Origin: Blastocatellia bacterium AA13
Lineage (GTDB): Bacteria; Acidobacteriota; Blastocatellia; UBA7656
NCBI GenBank assembly: GCA_003222245.1
Contig: QHVH01000030.1
Location: 16,253 to 80,252 of the forward strand
DNA length: 64,000 nucleotides
Direction of reading: 5' to 3'
Below are positions 28,841-37,995 of this stretch, piece by piece. Position numbers and translations under genes: made by a program. A model generated the notes under the pieces. It did no database searches. It was not told the DNA's origin and saw nothing but the letters and a program-made list of their open reading frames with translations. Every line of letters starts with the position of its first letter. The first letter of the stretch is position 1.

Positions 28841-30268
28841 CTATTCGGGCGCTTCACCCAACTGCTTCCTCAGTCTTTCAACCACGATTTCCATTCTGAC
28901 TCCGCGCGATCCCTTCACCAGCACGCAATCCCCCGCATCTAGCCGCCCCAGCAACAACTCCGCCGCATCTTCAACGGTCTCGCAAAAAACGGCGTTATCC
29001 GCCGTGAATCCGGCTTCCCGAGCCCCTTTGACGATTTCGTTCGCCATGCCTCTAACGCCGATGAGAAGGCCGATGTCGGCTGATGAAATGCGTCTGCCGG
29101 ATGCGCGGTGCAGCTCTGGACCTGAAGCGCCAAGCTCCAGCATCTCGCCGGCGACGACTATTCTTCTCTTGCACTCGGTCGAACGTAATGTCGCGATCAT
29201 CTCGTCCAGCGCATTCGGATTGGAGTTATATGAGTCGTTGATCACGGTTATATCATTTGCGAGCTTCACAAGTTGACCGCGCATCTTCGGCGGAGTGCAC
29301 GTTGCAAGCGCCGAGGCGATTTCCGAAACGGGTACGCCATAGAAATCACCTATCGCGGCCGCAGCAAGCGCGTTGAGCAGATTGTGCCGGCCCGTCAATG
29401 GTAATTTGGCCGCAACTTCGCCGTGAGGCGTCGCGAGAATGAAGCTGCTGCCGCGCAAGCCATCGGCTTTTATTTCGCGAGCCATGACGTCGGCATTCCG
29501 TTCGATTCCGAACGTTCTGAATTCTACATCGCGCCGGCGCGATCTCATTCGAGCTACTCTATCGTCGTCCGCGTTGAGCACCGCGGCCCCGCCAGGCTTT
29601 ATGCCGGACACCATCTCGGCCTTGGCTTCGGCGATTTCATCGACGGATTCGAAGAATTCCAGATGCACCGCCGCAACGTTCGTTACGACTCCGAGATCCG
29701 GCGGAGCGATTCGCGTCAGCTCGGATATCTCTCCCGCGTGATTCATTCCCATTTCGAAAACGCCAAAATCGAAGTCCGAGGCGTGAGCTCCGTCCGATTC
29801 CATCTTCAATACTGAAAGAGGCACGCCGTAGGCATTGTTGAGATTACCGCTGGACTTGATCACCCGAGCCGTTCTCGAAAGCACCGCGGCAGTGATTTCC
29901 TTGGTCGTGGTTTTTCCCGAACTGCCGGTTATCGCAATCTCGAAGCCCTGCCACGTTCGGAGCACCGTCGAAGCCAGGCTCTGAAGCGACCTCAGAGTAT
30001 CGCTTGTTCTAATCAGGCTTGATTCGTCAATGTTTTCGGCTCTGTAACCCCATTCGACGACAGCGGCAAGGGCGCCTCTATCAAGGGCCTGTTTGACAAA
30101 GTTGTGTCCGTCGTGAATCTCGCCGCGGACGGCGAAGAATAGCTCGCCCGGCTTGATAGTGCGCGAATCGATGGAGAATCCCATCGGCTCCTGGCTTCGT
30201 ATCCTGGGTTGCAGTCTGGTTGCGGCTTCCGCGCTAGTCAATAAGCTCATGATTTCACCAAGCTTCAT
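28841..30268 (-). CDS. murF: UDP-N-acetylmuramoyl-tripeptide-D-alanyl-D-alanine ligase
   Basis: A 475-residue cytoplasmic ligase that adds the D-Ala-D-Ala dipeptide to complete the stem. The N-terminal FSIDSRTIKPGELFFAV, the ATP loop GSSGKTTTKE, the EMGMNHAGEI motif and NDSYNSNPNALDEMI are typical. It lies 9 bases after murE and 15 bases before mraY. No ddl gene to supply the dipeptide is present in this cluster. Confidence 0.97.
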   Translation of the reverse strand: MKLGEIMSLLTSAEAATRLQPRIRSQEPMGFSIDSRTIKPGELFFAVRGEIHDGHNFVKQALDRGALAAVVEWGYRAENIDESSLIRTSDTLRSLQSLASTVLRTWQGFEIAITGSSGKTTTKEITAAVLSRTARVIKSSGNLNNAYGVPLSVLKMESDGAHASDFDFGVFEMGMNHAGEISELTRIAPPDLGVVTNVAAVHLEFFESVDEIAEAKAEMVSGIKPGGAAVLNADDDRVARMRSRRRDVEFRTFGIERNADVMAREIKADGLRGSSFILATPHGEVAAKLPLTGRHNLLNALAAAAIGDFYGVPVSEIASALATCTPPKMRGQLVKLANDITVINDSYNSNPNALDEMIATLRSTECKRRIVVAGEMLELGASGPELHRASGRRISSADIGLLIGVRGMANEIVKGAREAGFTADNAVFCETVEDAAELLLGRLDAGDCVLVKGSRGVRMEIVVERLRKQLGEAPE

Positions 30269-30277
30269 TGGATATGC

Positions 30278-31765
30278 TTATGTTCCTGCTGTGAATCTCT
30301 CGCTAAGGGCTTCCAGAGCTACTTCGCGATCGTCGAAGTGAATCGTCCTCGCGCCCTGAATTTGATAAGTCTCGTGCCCTTTTCCGGCAATGACTACAAT
30401 GTCTCCAGGACCGGCGATGTTTGTAGCTTCAAAAATGGCTTCGCGCCGATCGGCGATTCGTCGATAGTCAGTCGTAATCTTTTGGATGCCTTTTTCTACG
30501 TCGTCCAGGATTGCCTCGGGGTCTTCACTCCGTGGATTATCCGAGGTGACGATAACCGCATCGCTCAAGAGGGCTGCTGCTTCACCCATCGGCGACCGCT
30601 TCGTTCGATCTCGGTCGCCACCGCAGCCGAACACGGTGATCACTTTGGACGATGGGCCCGCGACTTCGCGCGCCGCCCCAAGCACATTCTTCAATGCGTC
30701 GTCGGTATGCGCATAGTCGACGACAACCGTGAATGTCTGATCCTCATTCAGATAGACCTGCTCGAATCTCCCCGGCACGCTTTTACAATCTCGGACTCCG
30801 TCGGCAATGGCCTTCAAATCAAACCCCAGAGCCAATCCTGCCGCTGTCGCCGCGAGAATATTATAGACATGAGGCCGGCCGACAAGCGGCGAATCGATGT
30901 CGATCTCTCCGGATGGAGTCTCGGCGACAAACCGGACCCCTCTCGCATCGCAGGAAAAGTTGCTTGTCTTTACATCCGCCTCCGACGAAAACCCGTAGGT
31001 TATGATCTCGCCTTCCGCTGATTGCAGCAGCCTTTTCCCATATTGATCGTCGATGTTTATCGCGCACGCTCGAGGTGAGCTTCCAAGGCTTCCGTCAAAC
31101 AGCTTTCGCTTCGCGGCAAAGTAGCTCTCCATATCGTGGTGATAGTCGAGATGATCGCGAGTGAGGTTCGTGAATATTGCCGCCGCGAAATGGAGCCCGT
31201 CGGCGCGATGGAGCTCGATGGCGTGCGACGACACTTCAATAACGGCGGAGCGGCAACCCTGTTCAACGGCGGTTGCAAGGATTCGCTGAATATCGGACGC
31301 TTCCGGAGTCGTATGATGCGAATCCACTACCGCGTCTCCTATTCTCTGACAGATCGTTCCAATCATCGCTGAAGTTCCTTCGGCCGCTCGTATGATCGAA
31401 TCAACCAGGTATTCCGTAGTAGTTTTCCCGTTCGTGCCGGTGATGCCGACCAGCTTCAGACGGTTTGACGGATCGCCGTATATGACCGCCGCGGCGGCTG
31501 CCAGAGCCGATCTCGCGTTTCCGACTTGAATCCAGGCCGCGGCAAATTCGACAGGCTTCGCTCGCTCGGATATAACCGCAATGCATCCTTTTTCAAGCGC
31601 TTGGGGAATGAACTTATGTCCATCGAAGCGCTCGCCTTCAATTGCCGCGAATACCGAACCGGGCGCGCATTCACGAGAGTCGTGAGCTACGCCGATTGCT
31701 TCGCGATCGAGCGGTCCCGCGGCCTTTATCGCCTCGACGCTCCGGCTCAAAGCCTCGAGATTCAT
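30278..31765 (-). CDS. murE: UDP-MurNAc-L-Ala-D-Glu:meso-2,6-diaminopimelate ligase
   Basis: A 495-residue cytoplasmic ligase adding the third residue of the stem peptide. The ATP loop is GTNGKTTTEYL, the central motif TNLTRDHLDYHHDMESY, and the specificity loop reads DNPRSEDP. The DNPR form is known to select meso-diaminopimelate rather than lysine, so the wall should be of the meso-DAP type. It overlaps the end of ftsI by four bases. Confidence 0.97.
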   Translation of the reverse strand: MNLEALSRSVEAIKAAGPLDREAIGVAHDSRECAPGSVFAAIEGERFDGHKFIPQALEKGCIAVISERAKPVEFAAAWIQVGNARSALAAAAAVIYGDPSNRLKLVGITGTNGKTTTEYLVDSIIRAAEGTSAMIGTICQRIGDAVVDSHHTTPEASDIQRILATAVEQGCRSAVIEVSSHAIELHRADGLHFAAAIFTNLTRDHLDYHHDMESYFAAKRKLFDGSLGSSPRACAINIDDQYGKRLLQSAEGEIITYGFSSEADVKTSNFSCDARGVRFVAETPSGEIDIDSPLVGRPHVYNILAATAAGLALGFDLKAIADGVRDCKSVPGRFEQVYLNEDQTFTVVVDYAHTDDALKNVLGAAREVAGPSSKVITVFGCGGDRDRTKRSPMGEAAALLSDAVIVTSDNPRSEDPEAILDDVEKGIQKITTDYRRIADRREAIFEATNIAGPGDIVVIAGKGHETYQIQGARTIHFDDREVALEALSERFTAGT

Positions 31766-33831
31766 CGTCCTCGCGCCTGCGCGCCGCCTGATTCAAGCGC
31801 GGCTTGCATAGATCGGTATCCTGTTAGGAGCCGTTTAGAGAGGGTTACGTAACAAACGGTTCCTTCTCGAATCAGCGCGCCTGCATCGGGTGACTGGAGG
31901 CAAACAAGACCTTCGCCGGTGACATTCAACCTTATGCCTCGCGCGGCGCACATATCAGCGGCTTCGCGGATGCCGCGGCCAATGAGATTAGGTACGGCGC
32001 TGAGTTCCGTCGCGCGGGTTTCGGAAACCTGATACGGCGCCGCGGGGGCAGAATCGAAAGCTGCCGCGGGGCTGGTTGAATTGAGGTAGGGGTATCCGGC
32101 CGTATTGGAAATGTCGAATATGTGGCCGCCGTTCGAGGCAATCTCGTTCGAAGCCGCTACCGCCGGTTGAACTCCAAGGGTGCGCAAAGCATCCGCAACA
32201 ACTTTTGCGAACACCGGCGCCGCGACTGCGGCCGCGAGGTGCACGCCGCGCGGTTCGTCGATCGAAACAATGCACGCGATCTGAGGGTTTTCTACCGGAG
32301 CGAAACCCGCAAAGGAGGAAACATAGCGAGTCTTGGAATAACGGCCGGTAGCCGGGTCCACCTTTTGAGCCGTTCCGGTTTTGCCCGCGGCTCGATATCC
32401 GGAGATTCCCGCCAGTTTTCCGGTTCCGTGGATGACGACGGCTTCGAGCATTTCCTTCAGAGAATTCGCGGTTGATTCGCTTATGACCCGCCTTCTTTCA
32501 GCCTTATGTTCGGTCGGCGGCTCGTCGGATGAAGAGCCGATCTGGCTCACCAGATGCGGCTGAACCCATTCTCCGCCGTTGGCGATTGCCGCGAACGCTG
32601 CAACGGCCTGAACGGCCGTGACTCCAATCTCGTGACCCATCGGTATGGCGCCGAGGGAAGTGGCCTCCCACTCTTTGTAGTCGCGCAGCAGACCGCGGGA
32701 TTCGCCCGGCAGCTCGATCCCGGTGCGGCGGCCGAATCCGAATTTCTCGATATATTTCGCGAGCCTTGCTTTGCCGAGTTTCTCGCCCATCTTGATGGCT
32801 GCAACGTTGGAGGATTTCGCCAGCGCGTCGCGGGCTGTCATAACGCCTGCGTGGCCGTCGTGGATTATGTGATCGCCGATTTTGATTTCGCCCCTTCCGC
32901 AGTCGATCAGGGAGGAAGGCTTTATGAGGCCCTCGTCGAGAGCGGCCGCATAAGTGATCGCCTTGAAGATGGATCCGGGCTCGAACGCCGTTTCAATGGC
33001 GCGGTTGCTGCGCTGCTCGTCCGAAGAGTCCGCGAGCTTGTTTGCGTCGAATGTCGGCGAGTTGGCGATTGCCAGAATCTCCCCGGTTGCTGGTCTTAGA
33101 ATGACGATGGCTCCGCCCTTCGCGCCGGTTGTACGAATCGCCTCGGCTAGCGCTTTTTCAGCATCCTGCTGGAGCATCGTGTCGAGTGTGAGAGTCAACC
33201 CGGCGCCCGGTACCGCATCTTCCACGGAGTGATCGTACGGGTTTTTGAATGCATCCACATCCAACAGAATTTTGCCGCCCTGGCCTCTGACAACCTTATC
33301 ATAGACGAGCTCGACGCCGCCCATTCCGCGCTCATCTATGTCTACGAAACCGATGGCGTGGCTGGCCGCGGCCCCGTTGACATAGAAGCGCTTCATTTCG
33401 TTGATCAATCGCAGCCCAGGGATATCAGTCTTTTCAATCGCGGCAGTTTCTTCCCGCGTCAGCTTGCGCTTCACCACCACCATAACCGCGCTCGATTTGA
33501 GTCTCTTTAAGAGGGCATCGCGATCTATGTCGTCCAGAACCGTCGCTAGCTTGTCGGCGGCAGCGGCCGGATCGACGATTTTCGAAGGTTGTGCGTACAG
33601 CGATTTCACCAGGGCGGATCGCGCCAATTCATGACCGCTCCGATCATAGATGACGCCGCGCATAGGACTGAGGTCGATATTGAACTGCTGCTGGTGTTCA
33701 GCCCGTTCCAAGAGCTTATCGTGCTCCCGAACCTGAAGCTTAACCAGTTTGCCGCCGACCGCGAGCCCCCACGCGACCACGCAAATTAGAACGACGACAA
33801 AACGGCGATCCGCTGAAATGTGCCTTGCCAT
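31762..33831 (-). CDS. ftsI: Septal peptidoglycan transpeptidase FtsI (PBP3) with C-terminal PASTA domain
   Basis: A 689-residue class B penicillin-binding protein that cross-links septal peptidoglycan. One N-terminal membrane anchor (about 10-30) is followed by the PBP dimerisation domain. The transpeptidase motifs are SIFK (Ser287-Lys290), SSN (340-342) and KTG (484-486). After an Ala/Ser/Pro-rich linker, the C-terminus has a PASTA domain beginning SAVPNLIGRGIREAADMCA. PASTA domains are absent from proteobacterial FtsI but usual in several other phyla, a hint about lineage. It overlaps murE by four bases. Confidence 0.95.
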   Translation of the reverse strand: MARHISADRRFVVVLICVVAWGLAVGGKLVKLQVREHDKLLERAEHQQQFNIDLSPMRGVIYDRSGHELARSALVKSLYAQPSKIVDPAAAADKLATVLDDIDRDALLKRLKSSAVMVVVKRKLTREETAAIEKTDIPGLRLINEMKRFYVNGAAASHAIGFVDIDERGMGGVELVYDKVVRGQGGKILLDVDAFKNPYDHSVEDAVPGAGLTLTLDTMLQQDAEKALAEAIRTTGAKGGAIVILRPATGEILAIANSPTFDANKLADSSDEQRSNRAIETAFEPGSIFKAITYAAALDEGLIKPSSLIDCGRGEIKIGDHIIHDGHAGVMTARDALAKSSNVAAIKMGEKLGKARLAKYIEKFGFGRRTGIELPGESRGLLRDYKEWEATSLGAIPMGHEIGVTAVQAVAAFAAIANGGEWVQPHLVSQIGSSSDEPPTEHKAERRRVISESTANSLKEMLEAVVIHGTGKLAGISGYRAAGKTGTAQKVDPATGRYSKTRYVSSFAGFAPVENPQIACIVSIDEPRGVHLAAAVAAPVFAKVVADALRTLGVQPAVAASNEIASNGGHIFDISNTAGYPYLNSTSPAAAFDSAPAAPYQVSETRATELSAVPNLIGRGIREAADMCAARGIRLNVTGEGLVCLQSPDAGALIREGTVCYVTLSKRLLTGYRSMQAALESGGAQARGR

Positions 33832-33910
33832 TACACCCCTGCGATCAGTGATTCGACCAAACGATCCGAGCAGGCTGTCGATTTCCTCGAAGGAAATCCG
33901 GAGCTTGCCG

Positions 33911-34258
33911 CTAGTTGTTTCGAGAGGCCGGACGCTTGATGTTGATTCCGGCTCCAGCCCTGTCCAGACCCAGGGTTTTTGCCCTGCGCTCTATCTCACC
34001 GGGTGAAGAAGCTCGGGCGCGCTCGACTTCGAGCGTACGAAGCTTCTCATCCAGCTCTGTGGACTGCTGGCGCATCTGTTCGCTTTGATAACCGATGGTT
34101 ACGGCTTCAAAATGTTGGCGGGCGCTGATAACGAAACCGGTCGAGACGATGGAACCGACAACCGCGATGGTTGCCAACCAGGCGAATACTCGCCTGCTGA
34201 CCGGTCTGATTACGCGTGAATTGTCTACACTGGCGCCATGATAGAAGAGAGCTGACAT
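33911..34258 (-). CDS. ftsL: Cell division protein FtsL-like
   Basis: A 115-residue bitopic protein: a short cytoplasmic tail, one transmembrane helix (VFAWLATIAVVGSIVSTGFVI) and a periplasmic coiled coil with Leu/Arg-rich heptads (EQMRQQSTELDEKLRTLEVE), followed by the PGEIERRAKTLGL region typical of FtsL/DivIC. Sequence identity in this family is low, so the call rests on topology and on its position between rsmH and ftsI. Confidence 0.85.
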   Translation of the reverse strand: MSALFYHGASVDNSRVIRPVSRRVFAWLATIAVVGSIVSTGFVISARQHFEAVTIGYQSEQMRQQSTELDEKLRTLEVERARASSPGEIERRAKTLGLDRAGAGINIKRPASRNN

Positions 34259-34394
34259 GATCCTGTCCTCCTGCGAAGGGTTTTAGGATGTTCCGATCTT
34301 CTCCGGCCCGCTTTTAGCGCCAGGACTGGCGTCCAGAGCCTATTCGAGCCTTCAAAGCCGCCTGCTCATCCTACTTTACAGACAGGGCTAAAAC

Positions 34395-35390
34395 TCATTG
34401 ATGTGTTCGCTCGCAAATGCGCATGCGAGCGCTTCTAGATCTCGGGTTCCGATCCATTTCCTGCTCGGAAGGCCGAATAGCCTTTCGAGTCAGAATCGCG
34501 ACGCGGCGCGCGGCCCCGCATGTCAAACAGACAACTGAGCCGTCCCCTGATACCGGCCGCGCCTCCCGCCCCTCACATATGCAGCGTCCCGACTCACGCC
34601 TGTACGCGTTCTTGACGATGCGGTCCTCCAAAGAGTGGAAGGAGATAATCGAGAGCCGCCCCCCGATTCGCAGCATTGAAATAGCAGTCGAAATGAACTC
34701 GTTCAACCGCTCCAGTTCGCCGTTCACGGCAATTCTCAATGCTTGAAACGTCCGCGTAGCCGGGTGAATGCGCCATTTACCGCGCTGATGAAGCGCTCGA
34801 ATCACGATGTCCGCAAGCTGCTTTGTGGATTCGATGCGCTGCCGCGTCCGTTCCTTCACTATCGCTCTCGCGATTCCGCGGGAACCCCGTTCCTCACCTT
34901 TTTCAAATATCAAATCCGCGAGTTCTTTCTCGCCGAGGTCGTTTACAAGGTCGGCCGCCGTTAAGCCGCCGAGTCTGTCCATTCTCATATCGAGAGGCTC
35001 GTCCTTCAGGAAGCTGAACCCGCGTTCCGGTGCTTCGAGTTGGAAGGACGAGATGCCGAGATCCGCGAGAATGCAATCCACGGCAATGATTCCACGCTCT
35101 TCCAGTACTTGAGAAAGATCCTCATAATCCGAATGAACAGCCAGAAATCGGTCGCCAAATTCGCTCAATCGAGCTTGGGCCAATTCGAGGCTCTCGGAGT
35201 CGCGATCCAGTCCGATCACCCGCGCGGTTGGGTTCTCTTTGAGCAGCGCTTCCGAGTGCCCTCCCATCCCCAGCGTGCAATCGACGATCAATGCGCCCTC
35301 GCCTGGTTTCAGCCATTCCAGAACCTCTGTCAGCAGCACGGGCTGATGTGGTTCCTGTGAGAGGCGATCTGTCGGTTGTATAGATTCCAA
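34395..35390 (-). CDS. rsmH: 16S rRNA (cytosine(1402)-N(4))-methyltransferase
   Basis: A 331-residue S-adenosylmethionine-dependent enzyme that methylates C1402 in the ribosomal P site. The start of the fold is [18 protein letters not shown], the SAM motif [14 protein letters not shown], and later [18 protein letters not shown] and the C-terminal [13 protein letters not shown] are diagnostic. It begins 28 bases after mraZ. The 136-base gap to ftsL holds nothing obvious. Confidence 0.96.
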   Translation of the reverse strand: MESIQPTDRLSQEPHQPVLLTEVLEWLKPGEGALIVDCTLGMGGHSEALLKENPTARVIGLDRDSESLELAQARLSEFGDRFLAVHSDYEDLSQVLEERGIIAVDCILADLGISSFQLEAPERGFSFLKDEPLDMRMDRLGGLTAADLVNDLGEKELADLIFEKGEERGSRGIARAIVKERTRQRIESTKQLADIVIRALHQRGKWRIHPATRTFQALRIAVNGELERLNEFISTAISMLRIGGRLSIISFHSLEDRIVKNAYRRESGRCICEGREARPVSGDGSVVCLTCGAARRVAILTRKAIRPSEQEMDRNPRSRSARMRICERTHQ

Positions 35391-35418
35391 TCTTCATCCC
35401 GCCGATCTAAAGACTCCG

Positions 35419-35859
35419 TCAGATTCCCAGTTGAGCGATACTCGCCTCGTCCTCTTCCGTATAAGGCTCGCTTTCGAGCCGCTGCTTGAAGTGATCCATA
35501 CTCCAGACTTCCAGATAATGGAGATAGCCGAGCACGGCGACATCCGAGACCAGATGAGCGCTGGTGCGAAGAAGCGGATGTATCAGCACGCGCCCCTGTG
35601 AGTCCATTTCCACAACCTGCCCGTAATAGTTGGTGCGGTCGAGAAATTTCCTGACCGCTTTGTCCATAGTTCCCTTTGCTCGAAGCTTCTCCTCTATAAG
35701 GAGCCATTCTTTCATCGGGTAGATTCGAGCCGAGTCGCCGGTCAGGCTGGTTACATAAAATTCATTTCCGTAATTCTCTTCAATATGACGCCGGTATGAG
35801 GTGGGAATCTTGATCCGGCCTTTTTCATCGATCCTGACTTTTGAGTTTCCCCTCAGCAT
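35419..35859 (-). CDS. mraZ: Transcriptional regulator MraZ
   Basis: A 146-residue protein with two AbrB-like halves, each with the DxxGR motif: KVRIDEKGRIKIPTSYR in the first and VVEMDSQGRVLIHPLLR in the second. In other bacteria MraZ forms a ring that binds direct repeats upstream of its own gene and represses the dcw operon. Such repeats are visible just upstream (35914-35938), overlapping the probable transcription start. It is the first gene of the cluster. Confidence 0.94.
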   Translation of the reverse strand: MLRGNSKVRIDEKGRIKIPTSYRRHIEENYGNEFYVTSLTGDSARIYPMKEWLLIEEKLRAKGTMDKAVRKFLDRTNYYGQVVEMDSQGRVLIHPLLRTSAHLVSDVAVLGYLHYLEVWSMDHFKQRLESEPYTEEDEASIAQLGI

Positions 35860-35913
35860 TCAGTTAACCAATCCCACCGCCCTTATCTCGCGAACCACCT
35901 CAGTTCCTTACAA

Positions 35914-35938
35914 TCCAGATAAGTCCACTTTATTCCAC
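35914..35938 (-). promoter_or_regulatory. MraZ-type operator: three direct repeats
   Basis: On the minus strand GTGGA (35938-35934), GTGGA (35928-35924) and CTGGA (35918-35914) recur with an exact 10-base period. Known MraZ boxes are TGG-type repeats with 5-base spacers, which this matches. They start a few bases downstream of the -10 element. Confidence 0.7.
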
Positions 35939-35947
35939 TTCCGCGGT

Positions 35948-35976
35948 ATCGTACTTTAGATAAAAAGTCGTGTCAA
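35948..35976 (-). promoter_or_regulatory. Sigma-70 promoter of the dcw cluster
   Basis: On the minus strand, a perfect TTGACA (35976-35971), a 17-base spacer and TACGAT (35953-35948). The predicted start lies near 35941, just before the MraZ boxes. The rest of the 35860-36271 gap shows no gene; an AT-rich TTATAT just before 36260 may serve the divergent transporter. Confidence 0.75.
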
Positions 35977-36271
35977 GCTATAAAAAATAAGGGGTTAGTT
36001 CGCTCTCGCGGCAATGGGTGCGCCGTGATCGGGCAATTGTACTATGTTGTGGAACCTCTGCGTCGAGCCCACTAGATTGTGTGGATCGGGGCTAGTCGCG
36101 CCAAGAAATTTGAGCGGACCGGGAGCTTGCTTTGTTTTGGCCCGCCGGTGGAAATATGTGGGCCGCGGCAGGAAAGATGTGGAGCAAACCGCCAATTGTG
36201 GGATGCCGGCCACTCGGCGCATTAGCTCTTCGTTCGCCAGTCGGTCTTTATGTTATATTCCGGGACTTCAA

Positions 36272-37024
36272 ATGGGCGCTACCATGCTCATCGTCTACGG
36301 TCTGGCGGCTTCCTGCGCGAATATAGCGGGCGGCGTGCTTGTCTCGTCGCCGCGAATCGGTCGAACAGCCTTGAAATATCTGATCGGCCTCGGCGCCGGT
36401 TTCATGCTGGCGACTGTGTTTCTAGCGGTCGTTCCCGAAGCGGTCGCCCTCTGGGAGAAGCCGCATCTACATCCGATGGCATGGCTGCTGGCGGGCTACC
36501 TGATGTTGCAGTTGTTCGAGCACACGATTGCACCGCATTTTCACTTTGGCGAGGAGACGCATGAAGACGCGATGATCGCTCATCACGCGGCGTTGACCGG
36601 TGTCGGAGCCCTTATGATTCACGCCTTCTTTGACGGCGTGTCTATAACGATAGGGTTTCTGGTGAACACTCATCTCGGCCTGCTTCTATTCTTCGCGATC
36701 CTTCTGCATAAGCTTCCCGAAGGCTTCACCGTCGCCTCGATGGTTTTAGCCGCGGGCCGAACCCGAAACGATGCGAGAATGGCGTCGTTGCTGCTCGGCG
36801 TCGCAACATTGGCGGGCTCCTGCTCGGCGCTCGCTTTTGGCCAGGTCTCTATTTGGTCACGCCCGCTTTCAGCTTATGCCTTGCCGTTGTCGGCCGGGGT
36901 CACTCTTTACGTAGCCGCATCCGATCTGATTCCCGAAGTCAATAAGCGAGAAGGCGGATTGAGAGCGTCGCTTATGGTGTTCGCAGGCGTAGCGCTGTTC
37001 TATCTCGCTGAACTATTCTTTTGA
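36272..37024 (+). CDS. ZIP-family metal transporter
   Basis: A 250-residue membrane protein with about eight helices. The two metal-binding helices are visible: HAFFDGVSITIGF (helix IV) and LLHKLPEGFTVASM (helix V), the binuclear metal centre of ZIP transporters. A histidine-rich segment (APHFHFGEETHEDAMIAHHA) lies in the loop before them. Uptake of zinc or another divalent cation into the cytoplasm is likely. The ATG at 36272 is chosen because upstream in-frame codons lack membrane or family character. It converges with the nickel/cobalt-type transporter, also a metal transporter. Confidence 0.87.
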   Translation: MGATMLIVYGLAASCANIAGGVLVSSPRIGRTALKYLIGLGAGFMLATVFLAVVPEAVALWEKPHLHPMAWLLAGYLMLQLFEHTIAPHFHFGEETHEDAMIAHHAALTGVGALMIHAFFDGVSITIGFLVNTHLGLLLFFAILLHKLPEGFTVASMVLAAGRTRNDARMASLLLGVATLAGSCSALAFGQVSIWSRPLSAYALPLSAGVTLYVAASDLIPEVNKREGGLRASLMVFAGVALFYLAELFF

Positions 37025-37077
37025 TAGCGGTGAGAAAGAGGCTGATTATTAGCGGTGAACGGAAAGAGTACCGGCCT

Positions 37078-37791
37078 TCAGGATCTCAACTCAGACAATA
37101 AGCCCCATCCCAGCACCAAACCGAAGGCGATGCTCGCGACGCCGGCGGTCAGCCTGATCCACCAGTTTATTTTGGAGAACCGGCGGGCTGTAGTCGCGAA
37201 CGGCAGGCTGATCATCGCGCTCATCAACAACATCCCTCCGACCGATCCGGCTCCAAAGACAACGATATATGTCAGGCCGAGCAGCACTGAAGGAATGGTA
37301 GTCAGAACGGCAAGGGTCAAGGCGGCGCTGCCGGCCATTCCGTGGACCAGGCCCACAAGAAACGGCCTTCGGCCAATCCTAAAGAGATAGTGAGGGTGGT
37401 CGTGACTTTTTTCCGTGTGTAGATGAAGGTGAGTATGCGGAGCGCCGTCTTCATGTAAATGTGAATGAGCGTGAACGGCCAGGCCGCGTTCTTTTCCAAG
37501 TTTCCACAATACGTTTATTCCGAGTACGACCAGCATCAGCGCGACGGCCATCTCCATTGCCGTGCCGACGTGGGGAGGTATCGCCGCTCTGAGCAGGACG
37601 ACGACCAACCCGACCACAAAGAGCGAAGCCGTGTGACCGATCCCCCAGAAGGTTCCGATCAGAGACGATCGCAGAACACTCTTATGCTCGCTGACAATTG
37701 TGGAGACCGCGACAAGGTGATCCGCGTCGAGGGCATGTCTTAATCCGTAGATGAATCCGAGTGAGAGAGCCGCGGTTACGCTTGCATTCAT
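37078..37791 (-). CDS. Nickel/cobalt transporter-like membrane protein (NicO/HoxN type)
   Basis: A 237-residue protein with about six helices. The first helix has GLRHALDADHLVAVST, matching the HX4DH signature of nickel/cobalt permeases. A cytoplasmic or periplasmic loop is very rich in histidine (HAHSHLHEDGAPHTHLHLH), which could bind or sense metal ions as in RcnA. Direction of transport cannot be decided. A link with the neighbouring cobalamin-dependent ribonucleotide reductase (cobalt need) is tempting but only inference. Confidence 0.78.
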   Translation of the reverse strand: MNASVTAALSLGFIYGLRHALDADHLVAVSTIVSEHKSVLRSSLIGTFWGIGHTASLFVVGLVVVLLRAAIPPHVGTAMEMAVALMLVVLGINVLWKLGKERGLAVHAHSHLHEDGAPHTHLHLHTEKSHDHPHYLFRIGRRPFLVGLVHGMAGSAALTLAVLTTIPSVLLGLTYIVVFGAGSVGGMLLMSAMISLPFATTARRFSKINWWIRLTAGVASIAFGLVLGWGLLSELRS

Positions 37792-37995
37792 TTTATCTAA
37801 GACCGTTTATGTATTCCGAATAACAACCGCTCACGTTTTTGGGCGTCGCCTGCAATGCGAAGAAATAGTACCACGGGATGGTTGGCAAAGAGGAAAATAA
37901 ACGCCATAGGCGTTAACTCCCTCCCAGAGCGGCGGAGAACGCCCGGCCCCTCCATGGATTTCAGATGTTGGTTGATGCGCGAAATTGATCGCGCG

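Noticed and set aside
36044..36271. In-frame extension of the ZIP transporter
   Set aside because: Residues are Arg/Cys-rich without membrane or family character.
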